A stretch of DNA of 64,000 nt from the NCBI GenBank assembly GCA_032358165.1, contig JAALGY010000020.1, forward strand, positions 1,364,001 through 1,428,000. The letters are read 5' to 3'. The first letter of the stretch is position 1. Every line of letters starts with the position of its first letter. The position numbers were made by a program, and so were the translations under genes. The notes under the pieces were generated by a model. It ran no database searches and was not told where the DNA came from. It saw only the letters and a program-made list of their open reading frames with translations. Of the stretch, positions 48,101 through 58,460 are shown in pieces. This stretch comes from Diplosphaera chodatii. Taxonomy: Eukaryota; Chlorophyta; Trebouxiophyceae; Prasiolales; Stichococcaceae.

Positions 48101-48836
48101 GCTGGCGCGCGGACCAGCTGCCGCCCACCGCAGGCCCAGCTGCCGCGTGCTCCGCATGCAGGGCCGCCGGCGCCGGCGCCGAGTTGCGGCGGGCCGTCCT
48201 CTGTCGCCGGGCCCCGCCGCTGCCGTGCCAGCGCTGCAGCCCATGACCCAGCACATCGTCCCAGCCCTCGCCGGCGAAGTCCTGTCCCAGGCGGCGGTGC
48301 TCCGCGGGGGCCGGCTGCGAGGCGAAGGTCATCGGATCCTCGTCCATGTGTTCCAGCTCCATGTCCAGGCCGTACAGCGGGGCGTCCGAGTCGAAGCTGG
48401 GCGGGCGGCCCAGCAGGCTGCGGGCCGCCCCGAGCTGCACACCGCCCGCACCGCCGCCCAGGGCGCCGACCTCCCCCAGCTCCGGCAAGTCGAAGTCTGC
48501 GAGCGGGCCAGCGGGCAGCGGTGGCGCCGGCGCCGCCGGCCAGGGCGCTGCGCTGTGTGCACGCAGGGGGGCCAGCTCCTGCGCTGGCAGCGCAAGCAGC
48601 AGGCTGCGTGCCTTGCCCGAGGCCGGCACATCACTGCTGGGGGCCATGGCCGTCTTGTCCGCTGCCGTGTTGTCCGCTGCCGATTTGGGGAGGCTGGTGC
48701 TGCCAACGAAGCTGCCGAGGTGCAGCGTCACACGCGGCGGCGCATCCGCTAGCGGGGCTGCCAGCAGTGCGAGCGGTGGCGTCGCAGGGTGCGCTGCCTC
48801 CCAGGGGGCGCCGGCAAGTCCCAGGTAGGGTGACAT
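45189..48836 (-). CDS. bZIP transcription factor (gene 3)
   Basis: The candidate ATG at 48836 opens a large Ala/Pro/Leu-rich exon, about 48836-47957. It contains an acidic-hydrophobic segment, PLADFDLPELGEVGALGGG, and PLYGLDMELEHMDEDPMTFA, which may act as an activation domain. The basic region is split by an intron between exon end 47499 and exon start 47352. It reads EEPAAIKRRRNR, then EAAQVSRNRKRSKLEELRAS, with the N-x7-R signature, followed by a short coiled coil (ARAEAQEKRERLRFLL). Later exons encode YFNSKQLMHLSDKGVVLSLL, EAQIRQLMSMLQ, EELAMLHSIVPQLLQERAQA, PMPHRNDLLAAEALYKSQ and NVAEASALLMDSVQGNFNAA, with stop at 45189-45191. The basic region resembles the ATF6/bZIP28 type, but no transmembrane segment follows. 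A separate open exon at 49363-49543 starting with MSHLDVGAG could be an upstream exon, but its phase does not match directly. Confidence 0.78.
47369..47400 (+). repeat. 16-bp perfect tandem duplication
   Basis: cacggtgtccctctgt occurs twice head to tail, in the intron that splits the basic region of bZIP gene 3, starting 17 bases upstream (in transcript sense) of the exon. Confidence 0.85.
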
Positions 48837-50516
48837 TCGCCCCGAGCCCCCGCTGCGTCAGCAAGTTCGGAGAAGATTCAGCAATCAGCAGCCTTGATTG
48901 ACCAGGAAACATGCAGAGAAAAGCAGCATGTCAGAAGCAGCCATGGGGAACTCAAAACCGTCAGCACCTGCTGCCAGGACCAAGGTAGCTCTGGAACATG
49001 GCCTCATCACCCTCCCCAAACAGGCCCTGTGACCACGGGCAGCACACAGCACTTCAACGACCAGCACGCTTGCGTCTACATCAGACCATTGTCAGCTGAA
49101 GCATGCATTCCCAATTTCACATGCGATTGCCACCTGGAAGTGGTCTCCCATTGGAGTGCCAGGAAGACTTGTGTTGTGTAGCGCAGCATGGTCCGGTACC
49201 AAGCAGCGCGGCGTGCAAGGCGGCCTGTAATCCGACTTGCTCTGCTCCGACAAGCAGCTGGGCCGGTCTTCTGCAATAGTAGGCACAACAACAGTCCAGC
49301 CATGCCGGTGTTTGACTTGCTACATGCACAGACAAAGTGTGACATCACAGCCAGGAGCCCACCTTGATCTGAGGTGGGACTGTTCACAGGCGGCAAACAT
49401 ACGCCGCTATCGGGAGCGGCTGCGCTGACGTCCTTGTTGAATTGCAGATCGCTGGTGTTCACAAGCAGGTTCTCCGCTGCCGCTGTGTTCATCTGCTCCG
49501 GCTGTGCCCTGCACTTGCCTGCTCCAACGTCCAGGTGCGACATATCTGACGCGTTTAGCTGCACCTGCTGCAACAACACGGCCTGTCACTGCTTGGGTGA
49601 GGTTGACACTCCCAGGCATCAGGGAGCAAGGCACCTGCCCATCGCCTGTCCACGGGTTTCAATGCTGCACACGCCAGCCCGCAAGGCAGCACATGTATAG
49701 AGGTCACGACTGACTGCACCAACAGCCCGAGGCAGCGTACACGTTGCAATCAGGGGGCCGCACAGCTTTCGAGCGCAGACATCGAGTGGTGCACGCCACG
49801 ACGCCGGCCACACCCGACCCTGTGCTCGCTGCAGAATATATGCAATACGTACGGAGCAGAGCTCTCAAGCAGCTCGCTTCGGGCACGCCACGATGCGCCG
49901 GCAGGCACGGAAGGAATCGGCGCATGCAATGTGTACATTCGCTGTGCACCATATTTGGGGCCAACCAGGTAAGGACGCACCGGCACAGCGTCTTAGAATT
50001 CATCCATAGCTGTCGGAGCGTGCGTGGAAGTCGTTTGCACGCCGCCCAAGGGCTGCTGTACGTCCTTTTGGCCCAACGTCTCTTATGACTCACACGAGAC
50101 GTGCGGCGTCATGTCCACCAGCTGCCGTTGCAGAGCAGTCACAGTGGCTCAGCAACGCTTGTGACGCGTGACTGACCGGATGCCGCCGGCTGCAAATCCA
50201 CCAGGGCGCTGCCAGCCTGCCACGGAGCCAGGCTTGAGTTGGCTGTCGGATGCAAAACCGTGCCTCGCCCAGGGAAGGACAAATCCACCTGCCGGGGGCG
50301 TCCCGCCTTGAAAGTGCGAACTGCGAATGGAAGTCTGGGTGTAACGCAGTATTGGTGGTCTACTCCCTTTACAGCATACAAACCGTGTCAACGGGAAGAC
50401 AGGACTCAGCATCAGGTTGATCTGCATGGTCTGTTGTCCCACGCACCGTGAGAACTACCCAGTTCTGTGGGGGCGCCCCTTTGTGATGTCACCACCGAGA
50501 CGGCAGCAGTGATAAG
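48837..50516. promoter_or_regulatory. Divergent region, bZIP gene 3 / low-complexity protein
   Basis: This stretch holds the 5' end of bZIP gene 3, including the possible upstream exon 49363-49543 (minus), and the promoter of the plus-strand gene that starts at 50517. The rest shows no supported exon. Confidence 0.4.
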
Positions 50517-52876
50517 ATGGCAGTCGAAACGGTTGCAGAACAGCTAGACGCCTACCTGTCCACCGCACGCTGTGCCAGAAGCAAGCACGCTGGTCGTGAG
50601 AAGGCAGTTGGAAAAGCGTCGGCGTTGCGACGGGAGCAACCTACAGCTGTCTCTGCTCTGTTGCTTGCACAGACTCAGCAAGGCACACAGCAAGCGCCAA
50701 TCGGCGTAAATGGACCGCACCAAAAGTGCTTTCTGGAGGGCCCTCCTCAGTTCGTGCCGCCATCTGCGAGGTGCATGTGTGACACAGGCTTGCACTGTCC
50801 CGTCAGGACCTGCAATCTGCATTTTGACATTGCCCGAGTGCACCTCCACAGGCGGGTGTTTGACCCAGAGCCCATGCTAGTGCCGTCGTGTCGCCGTGCT
50901 GCATCCAATCCTGCCAGAAGGAGTGAGGTGCCCCGGTCAAAGGCGCTGCTGCCAGTGCCACAACGGCGCACTTCAGCAGCAGCCTCAGCTGACCTGGAGC
51001 TGCCGCCGCTGCTGCCGCTGCTCCGCTGGCAGCTTGACAGCTTCCAGCGTCCCTCAGCTGCTCCTCGTGCACCAGCCTGGAATGGCCGGCGGCAGCATCA
51101 GCAGGATGACATCGACAGGAGCAGCAGCACAGAGCCGCTGAGACTCCCCCTAGTGCCAAGGCTGAGATGCTTGCGCAACAGCACAGAGGGTCAGCGCCTG
51201 CAGGCAGCAAAGCCTATCGGCTCAGCAGTGGGCACGCTGCAGATTCTCAGCACGCCGCTTGAGGGGAGCACCACATCGTCTGCACCCGCCAGAACAGCCA
51301 CACTCACGCCACATATTGCTGGGGCCAACCCTTGCTCTTCCACTGCCGACACGGCTGGAGACACAGTCAGCCCCAGTTCTGGTTGGGCACCTCGTTCCGA
51401 TGACCATGTCGTGGCACAAACTTCTGCTCAGGGCCTCCAGTCAGCGGCGGCACAGCAGCCTGCGCATTCGACACCAGACGGCACTGTATCACAGCTGGGA
51501 GACGCAGCTGCGAACACAGACATGTGAGCCGGTGCATGCCTAGCCTCCCCCTGACATCCTGGCCCTGCCCGGTACTGGATTGTTTTGTCATGGTTTCTTT
51601 ACATTGCCTTGCAGGGTGTTTCAGCAGCTGCGGGGGCAGTGGAAGGCCTTCTGCTACAATCAGCAGCAGCTTGTTTCTAACCAGCAGCTACCGCAGCTGC
51701 TCAACCAGTCTGCAGCTGACAGAGGGGTGGCCAAGCCGCAGGGCCTCGACAGCTCAGGAGCACGGCAGCAGCCCGAGCAGCAGCTGCCTGCGCCGGACGG
51801 CGTCGCTGCATCTCATGACCAGCCGCTCCCTTGTGCTTCACCGCGATCACAGCAACAGCAGCAAGGCGACGCAAGCAGCCCTGTCGAAGCCGCAGCGACA
51901 CTGCCAGCGAGGTGCTGCAGCACAGCGCGTGCCCGCCGTGCTCGTGGCCTGAGCGTGCACAGCAGGCCGCGACGTGCACCGGCCTTCCGGCTCCGCCGCC
52001 GTCGCATCCTGCGGCACAGCCCTCCCCCTGTTGCCGTGGCCGGCCCTTCAGAGCGGATGTGGGGGCCGCACAACGGCAGCAGCAGCAGCGACGGCTGCAA
52101 TGATGTAGACAGCACATGCAGCCAGAGCAGCCCAGACTTGAGCGGCGCACCTTGCGGCAGCTGTGCAGACCCTGGCTCCGCTGCTGGACCTGCTGGACAC
52201 TGTGGCAATGCTGGTTTTGGCGCACTGTCAGCCAGCGCCTGCAGCTGGGAGGCCAGCAGCCAGCTGCAGGTAGGAGGTCAAATGCCCTGCGGCAGCAGCC
52301 ATTGTAGCAGCACCTGCTCAGAGCACAGTAGCAGAAGCGGCGTTGACACAGCTCCAAGCCTTGTTGAGCAGTGGTGCAGCTGTCAGCCGCAGCCATGCTC
52401 AACACGCCAGGTGAGGCTGGATAATGGAATGTGAAATATGGACAGCAACACACGCACACGGAAGGCACATCTGTATGTTGTGCCTCTGCTGTGTCCCTAG
52501 CCAACTCTGTTATCGTTCATGGTTGCAGATGCTGGGTAAGCGGCGCACTCCGCCCAGCCACGAGCTACCGGCATCAGATGAGTGCCGACATCCACGGCTG
52601 TGCAGTCAGGTGCAGCTGCCGGTACGAACTGATCATACACCATACAGCGACCAGGCGCTGCGGAGGCTGCAAGAGGACATTCAGCGCTTTCGTTGCTTCT
52701 CGAGCCTGCGTGCTGACAAACATGATCGGGCTGATCACCAGCCTCTTGCAGCTGGCGATGTCGGGGTCATGACAGCGACAGGCGGCAACGCTGACAACCA
52801 CATGTTGGCATATTGCCCAGTGCTATGCTCAGCGGCGGCTGATGTCAGCAGGAAACATGCCTCCACATGCCGGTGA
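50517..52876 (+). CDS. Long Gln/Ser/Ala-rich protein of unknown function
   Basis: I do not recognise this protein. Three exons (50517-51529, about 51616-52411, and about 52530-52876) join in frame through good GT-AG introns: AT|gtgagc to gcag|GGTGTTTC, then CGCCAG|gtgagg to gcag|ATGCTGGG. Together they give a protein of about 720 residues. The N-terminal exon has MAVETVAEQLDAYLSTARCA and Pro/Ala/Arg-rich stretches. The middle exon opens with a possible helix (VFQQLRGQWKAFCYNQQQLV) and is then Gln, Ser and Cys rich. The last exon has LGKRRTPPSHELPASDECRH and a helix, SDQALRRLQEDIQRFRCFSS. It stops at 52874-52876. The basic clusters (RARRARGLSVHSRPRR, FRLRRRRILRH) suggest a nuclear or RNA-associated protein, but this is inference. 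Exon 1 is a long single open frame, which supports real coding. Confidence 0.55.
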
Positions 52877-53535
52877 CATGGTGCAGTGCTGAAGACCCTC
52901 AGTGCATTTGAACGCTTCTATGTGACAGTGATGTCTTGCCCCCAACATTCTGTCGTGTGCATGATGAGTGGCAAGCATTGTGAAAAGACCGTATTTTGAC
53001 TGCCACAAAACCTGTTACACGGCCCACATCACTTGCCCTAGAATGTCACGCTGTCATCAGACGACACAGCAGATGGGCAGCAAGAACATACACCAGCTGC
53101 TGAAAACAGTACCACGATACATTCACTCAGGCTATGCAATTCTGTCGGCAAGGTCAAATAACTCCTCAAGCGCAGAACTGGAGGGCAAGACTGTGCGCCA
53201 CACAGGCACATGACCAAAACATTATTGCAAGGAGAATGATGCTACAGCGTATTGAGCGGGCGTAGTCGGTACAGAGCATCCAAATCCCTACAAACCAGGC
53301 TGCCGCTGACATGCATTTGCGCTGCTTTGAGCAGGGCAAGCTGCCGCGTAGGCATTGATGACAGTGGTGCCTGCCTGATTGATGCTGAGGAAAGCTGTGA
53401 GCATGTAGTGCCTTGTCGCGTCGCACAGGACTGCTTGGCAAGGTGAACCGGGGCTCCTGATTGCTAAGGCTGCCATGCTGTGCAGTCTGTGCTGAGAGGT
53501 GAATGAGAGCTGTGTCAGGGGCCCAGGTTTTAGGC
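52877..53535. other. Convergent intergenic region
   Basis: These 659 bases lie between the stop of the low-complexity gene (+) and that of the phosphodiesterase (-). Both 3' UTRs are expected here; nothing else is seen. Confidence 0.4.
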
Positions 53536-56452
53536 CTAAAGCCCCAGGGGGTCGGCGCCGGCTGCCACACGGGCCTGGTGGCGGCGCCAGTGCTCCTCGG
53601 TGTCCCCCAGCCGCCGCAGCAGCTGCAGCCGCAGGGCCTCGCCCAGCACCCCCCGCATCTGCAGCGTGCGTGCTCAGCGTGAGGCACGCCTCACGTATAG
53701 ATAATGCTGAATGAAGTGCATGTAATGATAAACGATGCTGCCACTAGAGCTCAATACCATATGCAATGCACCTACTGATTCACATGCAGCATGTGACAGG
53801 CCTCATGTCATCCTGCGCACAGAAATGAGCCCCGCACCTGCTCCAGCAGTGGGCGCAGGAACACGTCTATGAAGCGCAGCTGGCTGGTGGACACGACGAC
53901 TGTGGCGCGGTCGCAGGCGGGCGTCACGGGCAGCCCCAGCTGCCTCTCCCGGTCACCCTGCAACAGTACCCAGCCACCATCACCAGGATGGCACCACACC
54001 ACACGCAGGGGAGACCCGGCTATAGCCAGAGCAAACTGACGCACAGGTGAGAGGATGAGCAATGGATGCATGTCAAGCAGCTTTCAGAAGCCCGGCACAC
54101 CTGCGCCAGAAACTCCTTTGCCACGAGGCAGCCCCAGGTGGCGCCTGTCGGCAACGGTCGCGCGGGGTTGCTGAGGTCTGCCAGGTGTAGCAGCGCCTTG
54201 AGCAGCAGCGTACGATCCTCCGATGTGTACTGCGCAGGCGGGCTGCTGGCCAGCTCCGCGGGCTGCTCTGACGGCGCCGCCGAGGCCGATGCCCCGCCTG
54301 AGGAGGCTGCTGTCGCTGCCTGCTGCTGGTGGGCTGGCCTCGCTGTGGCTGGGCTGCTGGGCGGCGCCTGGCTGCGCCGCGCCGTCAGCAGCTGCTCCAG
54401 TAAATGGCTGTGCTGCGCCATGTCTGTGCACAGCACTGCGCTCCGCATGAAGCCCCTCACCTGTGTCGGGGACGGCAGCGTGAGGTGAACTTGTGGTTCA
54501 TCTTGTGCATGCCTCCAGCTACTTAGGGCAGCATACTGGGGCTGCAAGAAAGCACGAGGGTGTACATGTACAAAGGCGTCTGGCAGCATGTCGCACCTGC
54601 TGTTCCTCTTCGGGCGGTAATCCAGCAAACACGTTCGTCTCCTTGTTTGCTGCAATGCTGAATGCTGTCGCAAGGTGGTGGCGCTCATTGACGGAGGTGC
54701 AGCCATGCGCCACTGCCAAAGGGTCATTTGTCTTCGCCAAGAAATCATTCGTGAGGCCTGGGTGCCCGATGTCGTGTACAATTGCAGCCAAGAGCAGCCC
54801 GAAAACCTGCAACCACCCCATGAACACTTCACACAAGTCACATTACGAAACAGAGACATCGACTAATGGGCAAATGGGTAAACCTAGCAGGACCTCCCCA
54901 TCTGCACACACCTCGAGCTTGGTGAACTGTGGCTGCTGCACTGAGCGCAGCATGATGAAGGCGGCCTGCACCACGTCAGCTGCGTGCGTGCTGTTGTGAT
55001 ACGGGTTGGCTTGCCCATACGCCTGTTCTGCCGCCAACAGAAAGGCCTCCACCTTTCGCCGGTCCAGTTTCCAATTCAGCAGGCACAGACCTGACACCAG
55101 TGAGACTAGCACTCTGCCCCTATGCTACTGCTGATAGAGACATGACCGCTTGTACATGAAATCCGACATTCAAAGGCTCAACTGCTATCACTCCACAGCA
55201 GCCCGTGATGGCACTCACCAGCAGGCCAAGCGCCTCGAAGATGGCCATGGCCACCGTGTACAGCGGCCTCCCCTGCGTCAGCCGCGCCACCTTGAACACG
55301 TCGAAGGTCCACATGTGGATCTGCAGCCAAGTCCAGCGCAACATCACTTGTAGGAGCATGCATGAATACATGAATACACATCGCCAGCCAACGCTCAAGT
55401 GCAGTGCCTACCTGAACCTACTAGAAATTCAACAGCTCACACGCTCAAGCTGTGCGGATGGGAAACCCCCCGCAGACATGAGACCAACAACCAGCCTGCT
55501 GATAGCAAAAGTAGAGCAGCAAGCAGTGGCCACCTGCTGGAAGAGGCTGGACAAGTGGCTGGATGCTGAAGCGCCGCTCAGCGGCCGCGTCAGCCGGAGC
55601 ACTGGCGCTGAAGCCGAGGAGGGTCCCGCGCCACGCTGCCTGCCACTTGCCCGGCGCATTGCGCTGTCCAGCAGCGCCGAGTCGCTGCATGCTGACAGCT
55701 GCACGCTGTCCACCGACGCCAGGCGGCCCGCTGACCCGTCCTGCAGCAGCAACACCCAGGTCAACAGAGTGGCCCCTGGAGCACTGGTACGTTGAATTGA
55801 AACAACCTCTGATCGGGCAACGCGGGCAAGCGGAGAGCAGCAAGCAATGATCGCACACAACCAAAAGCAATAAGTTCGTGACTGTGACAGCTCTGACCAC
55901 GGACTGAGCCCAATAAGAGCACCCTGCCGCGTTCGAGCTGACGCAGCTTGCCTGACGCAATCTATCCCAGTGTGCACGCTGTGGCCCCATCGACCCGCTG
56001 CCCGATCCGCAGAAGGCAAGACCGCTGCTTTCGCTTCGCTGCACCCTTTGTGGGGTGCGGCCATGCTTCATGATGCTGCCGCTCCGGGTAAGACCACGTG
56101 ATTGGACCGGCAACGGTGGCGACGCTGAGACATACGCGAGTCCGGGCATCTGTTCCCCAGGTGATGCGTCTGACGATACAGCGCTCGACCACCGTGCAGG
56201 CCTTATAGGTCGACGGGAGGCGGGCAATGGGGCCACACCGCGTGCGTCCCCCTGACACGCTTTCGAGCGATGACGGGACCCCGGATAACTGAACAACGAG
56301 GTACAACAGCATGCAGCTGAACTCATCAGCACCTTTGCTCCGTTCAGGCTCAGGCACCGCGACACCGGCTCCATGGCTGACCACTCGGCATCATGCCACA
56401 GGCCCGGACCGCCCAACTGCGGGTAGCTGACCGCAGGCTGCACAGCCAGCAT
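53536..56452 (-). CDS. Class I 3',5'-cyclic nucleotide phosphodiesterase
   Basis: Class I PDEs hydrolyse cAMP and/or cGMP through a two-metal HD-type site. The candidate ATG at 56452 leads a Ser/Ala/Arg-rich N-terminal region without a recognised regulatory domain. An exon near 55745-55540 (DGSAGRLASVDSVQLSACSD ... SSHLSSLFQQ) continues it. The catalytic part begins WTFDVFKVARLTQGRPLYTV near 55320, then LNWKLDRRKVEAFLLAAEQA. The first metal motif is NPYHNSTHAADVVQ near 55000 and the second is LLLAAIVHDIGHPGLTNDFL near 54790. ERHHLATAFSI and LLHLADLSNPARPLP near 54180 follow, with GDRERQLGLPV and STSQLRFIDVFLRPLLEQV after. A Ser/Ala/Gln/Pro-rich insert of about 60 residues separates LCTDMAQHSHLLEQL from the next helix. 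The final exon is 53536-53658 (LLRRLGDTEEHWRRH), with stop TAG at 53536-53538. Metal-binding His and Asp residues are all present. Confidence 0.9.
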
Positions 56453-57113
56453 CTTTCGGTTCGCTGACCGGTGCTCGACAGTAAGGCCTGCCAGGCGGTG
56501 GAGAAAGCTGGTCGTGCCTGCTAAGTCAGCTGGTTCACAGCTTGTAAGCAGCCAACAAGGCCGACACTGTGCTGGATGGTGCCGCCAGTCTGCAGCAACA
56601 TTCTACAATCACAGGAGACGGACGAGGCGGACAGCAAACTGTGCAACTGCACTCAAACAAGGTAAGAAGCACTTGCAGGCTCCGCAGAACGTCTATTACC
56701 CCACAGGGCAGGACAGTTTAGTCACAGAGGATGACGGCCGAGGGCTCAAGACCGGGCCCCAGAATCACCATACCATCCTCACCATGCACTCTTGGCGAAT
56801 TTGGCGGCTAGACAGCTTGTTAGCGGCGCAGCGTGTGGCTGGTGCATGTGCTTCGTGAAGTTTGGGTCTGCGACGGGCGCACAAGCAGAAGGGTGCTTGC
56901 ACCAGCGGCACACCCTTGGCCATGGCTGCAGGGTACACTGCACACTGTACACCATGCTACACAGCCACAGACGCGTCGACAAATCGTCATCAGCACCAGC
57001 ACCTGCTGCAGCCTCGCCGACAAGCTCACGCTGTGCTGGACCTGCACCGACGCCACCAGCTGCAGGTGTGAGGGTGCTCAGGTGCAGGGGTGGACCATTA
57101 CCGTGTGAGCTGA
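56453..57113. promoter_or_regulatory. Divergent region, phosphodiesterase / methyltransferase
   Basis: Promoters of the minus-strand PDE and plus-strand methyltransferase are expected. An open stretch ending at 57066 in a good donor (CTGCAG|gtgtga) could be a 5' exon of the methyltransferase, but no start was settled. Confidence 0.35.
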
Positions 57114-58460
57114 ATGTACAAGCCAGCTCATTACATGTTGCAACGCAACCTGCAGGTCGCATGCGGCACATGGTTATCAGCAGGCGCCTGGCTGCTGCGT
57201 CCGACTGGTGGGGCGGCAGAGCTCCTGGTGCCGCAGCAATCTGCAGCCGAGCTCTCAGATGGCACGACATCGCCAGTTAGAGGGACAGCCTACGATGCGT
57301 ACGCAGGTGAGCGCCGTCGAGTTGCCACGGTCGCCTGTGGTAGTAGCTTGTACCCAGCAATGGTTTCCAAGCTGCACACAGCTACCAAGCACGCTTCGAC
57401 CCCTGATGTTGCATGTCAGGCAGACACATACGATGTGCTGGATGATGGTTGGCTCGCGCATCGGCTTGGCCTTCCCTCTTTGCGGCGGCGGTTGCTGGCA
57501 GCTGCTCAGGGCGCCGTGCTCGAGGTATTCTGCGTACTGGCGGGAAACCGAGGGTGTGTATGATGTCAGAGCGTTTTCATGAACACAGCGCGGTCCTGAC
57601 CATATACCGTCCTCAAGCCCAATCAGGAGTATAAAACAGGCACCACATGCTGCATGGTAGGTGGGCGTTGGAACTGGCCTCAATCTGCCGCTGTACAGCC
57701 GGCACAACGTTGACAGCCTGGAAGGCGTCGATCTGTCGGCCGGAATGCTGCAGCAGGCAGCTGCTCGGGTGCGCGCCCTTGGTGCTGCAGGCTGGATGAA
57801 CCTTCAGCAAGGTGAGGTACAGCCGGTCAAGCTGCGCACTGCACACAGACATCAAAGCGCGTCAGCCAGGAAGAGGTGTATGGCAATCAGCGACCATGAG
57901 TGTGCTGCTGGGGTTGTAGGGGACGTTGTGGCGCTGCCATTTGCAGATGACCATTTTGACACAGTCGTAGACACTTTCAGCCTCTGTGTGTACGCGGACC
58001 CGACGGCAGCACTGGCAGAGATGGCACGAGTGGTGCGTCGTATGCTTCCGCTGCTAGTGTGCATTGGAGCATTGCTCAACTGTGGCAAAACATGTCAAAG
58101 GTGTTCGTCGCACGGCTGCAGGTTAAGCGCACTGGCCGTGTGTTGCTGCTTGAGCACTCCCGCAGTGACAATGCTCTGCTCAGATGGTATCAAGGAGCCA
58201 CGTCAGATGCTGTGGCTGCTGCTGGCAAGGGCTGCGTTTGGGATCAGGTGGTCGTCTGTTCTTCACGCTTCCTGATTTTCGTGCCATGTACACTCCTGCT
58301 ACTGCTTGTCCAGCAAGAGCAATGTCGAAGCATATCATGATGCACTGCTTGCTACATGCAGGATGTCAAAAGTTTGGTCAAGCAGGCTGGTTTAAGGGTA
58401 GTACATGAAGAGGTGGCCCTTGGAGGATTGATACGGGTGCTGCATGCACAACGGGGTTAG
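57114..58460 (+). CDS. SAM-dependent class I methyltransferase (UbiE/OMS1-like fold)
   Basis: The core is well resolved over six exons: exon ending 57306, then 57424-57524, 57661-57811, 57920-58032, 58122-58247 and 58362-58460, all in phase. The N-terminal part gives TAYDAYADTYDVLDDGWLA (junction at 57306/57424) and LRRRLLAAAQGAVLE. Motif I is VGVGTGLNLPLY, binding SAM, and motif II is LEGVDLSAGMLQQAAAR. GDVVALPFADDHFDTVVDTF is motif III. VKRTGRVLLLEHSRSDNALL and LVKQAGLRVVHEEVALGG complete the fold. It ends RVLHAQRG with TAG at 58458-58460. The sequence pattern fits the OMS1/Methyltransf_11 branch, often organellar. The substrate is unknown. The start at 57114 is only the first ATG of the open exon. 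Its stop overlaps the stop of the convergent ERI2-like gene. Confidence 0.83.

Noticed and set aside
47921..48901. Plus-strand frames of 275 and 326 codons opposite bZIP gene 3
   Set aside because: Pro/Arg/Ala-rich shadows of the GC-rich minus-strand exon; the minus strand shows consistent splicing into a bZIP domain.
49363..49543. Exon MSHLDVGAG... as first coding exon of bZIP gene 3
   Set aside because: Its donor is phase 1, while the next long exon needs phase 2; an intermediate exon would be required and none is visible, so it is mentioned only as possible.
50803..52504. Long Cys/Arg-rich minus-strand frames
   Set aside because: They mirror the Gln/Ser-rich plus-strand exons (CAG repeats read as CTG/TGC) and lack splice continuity.
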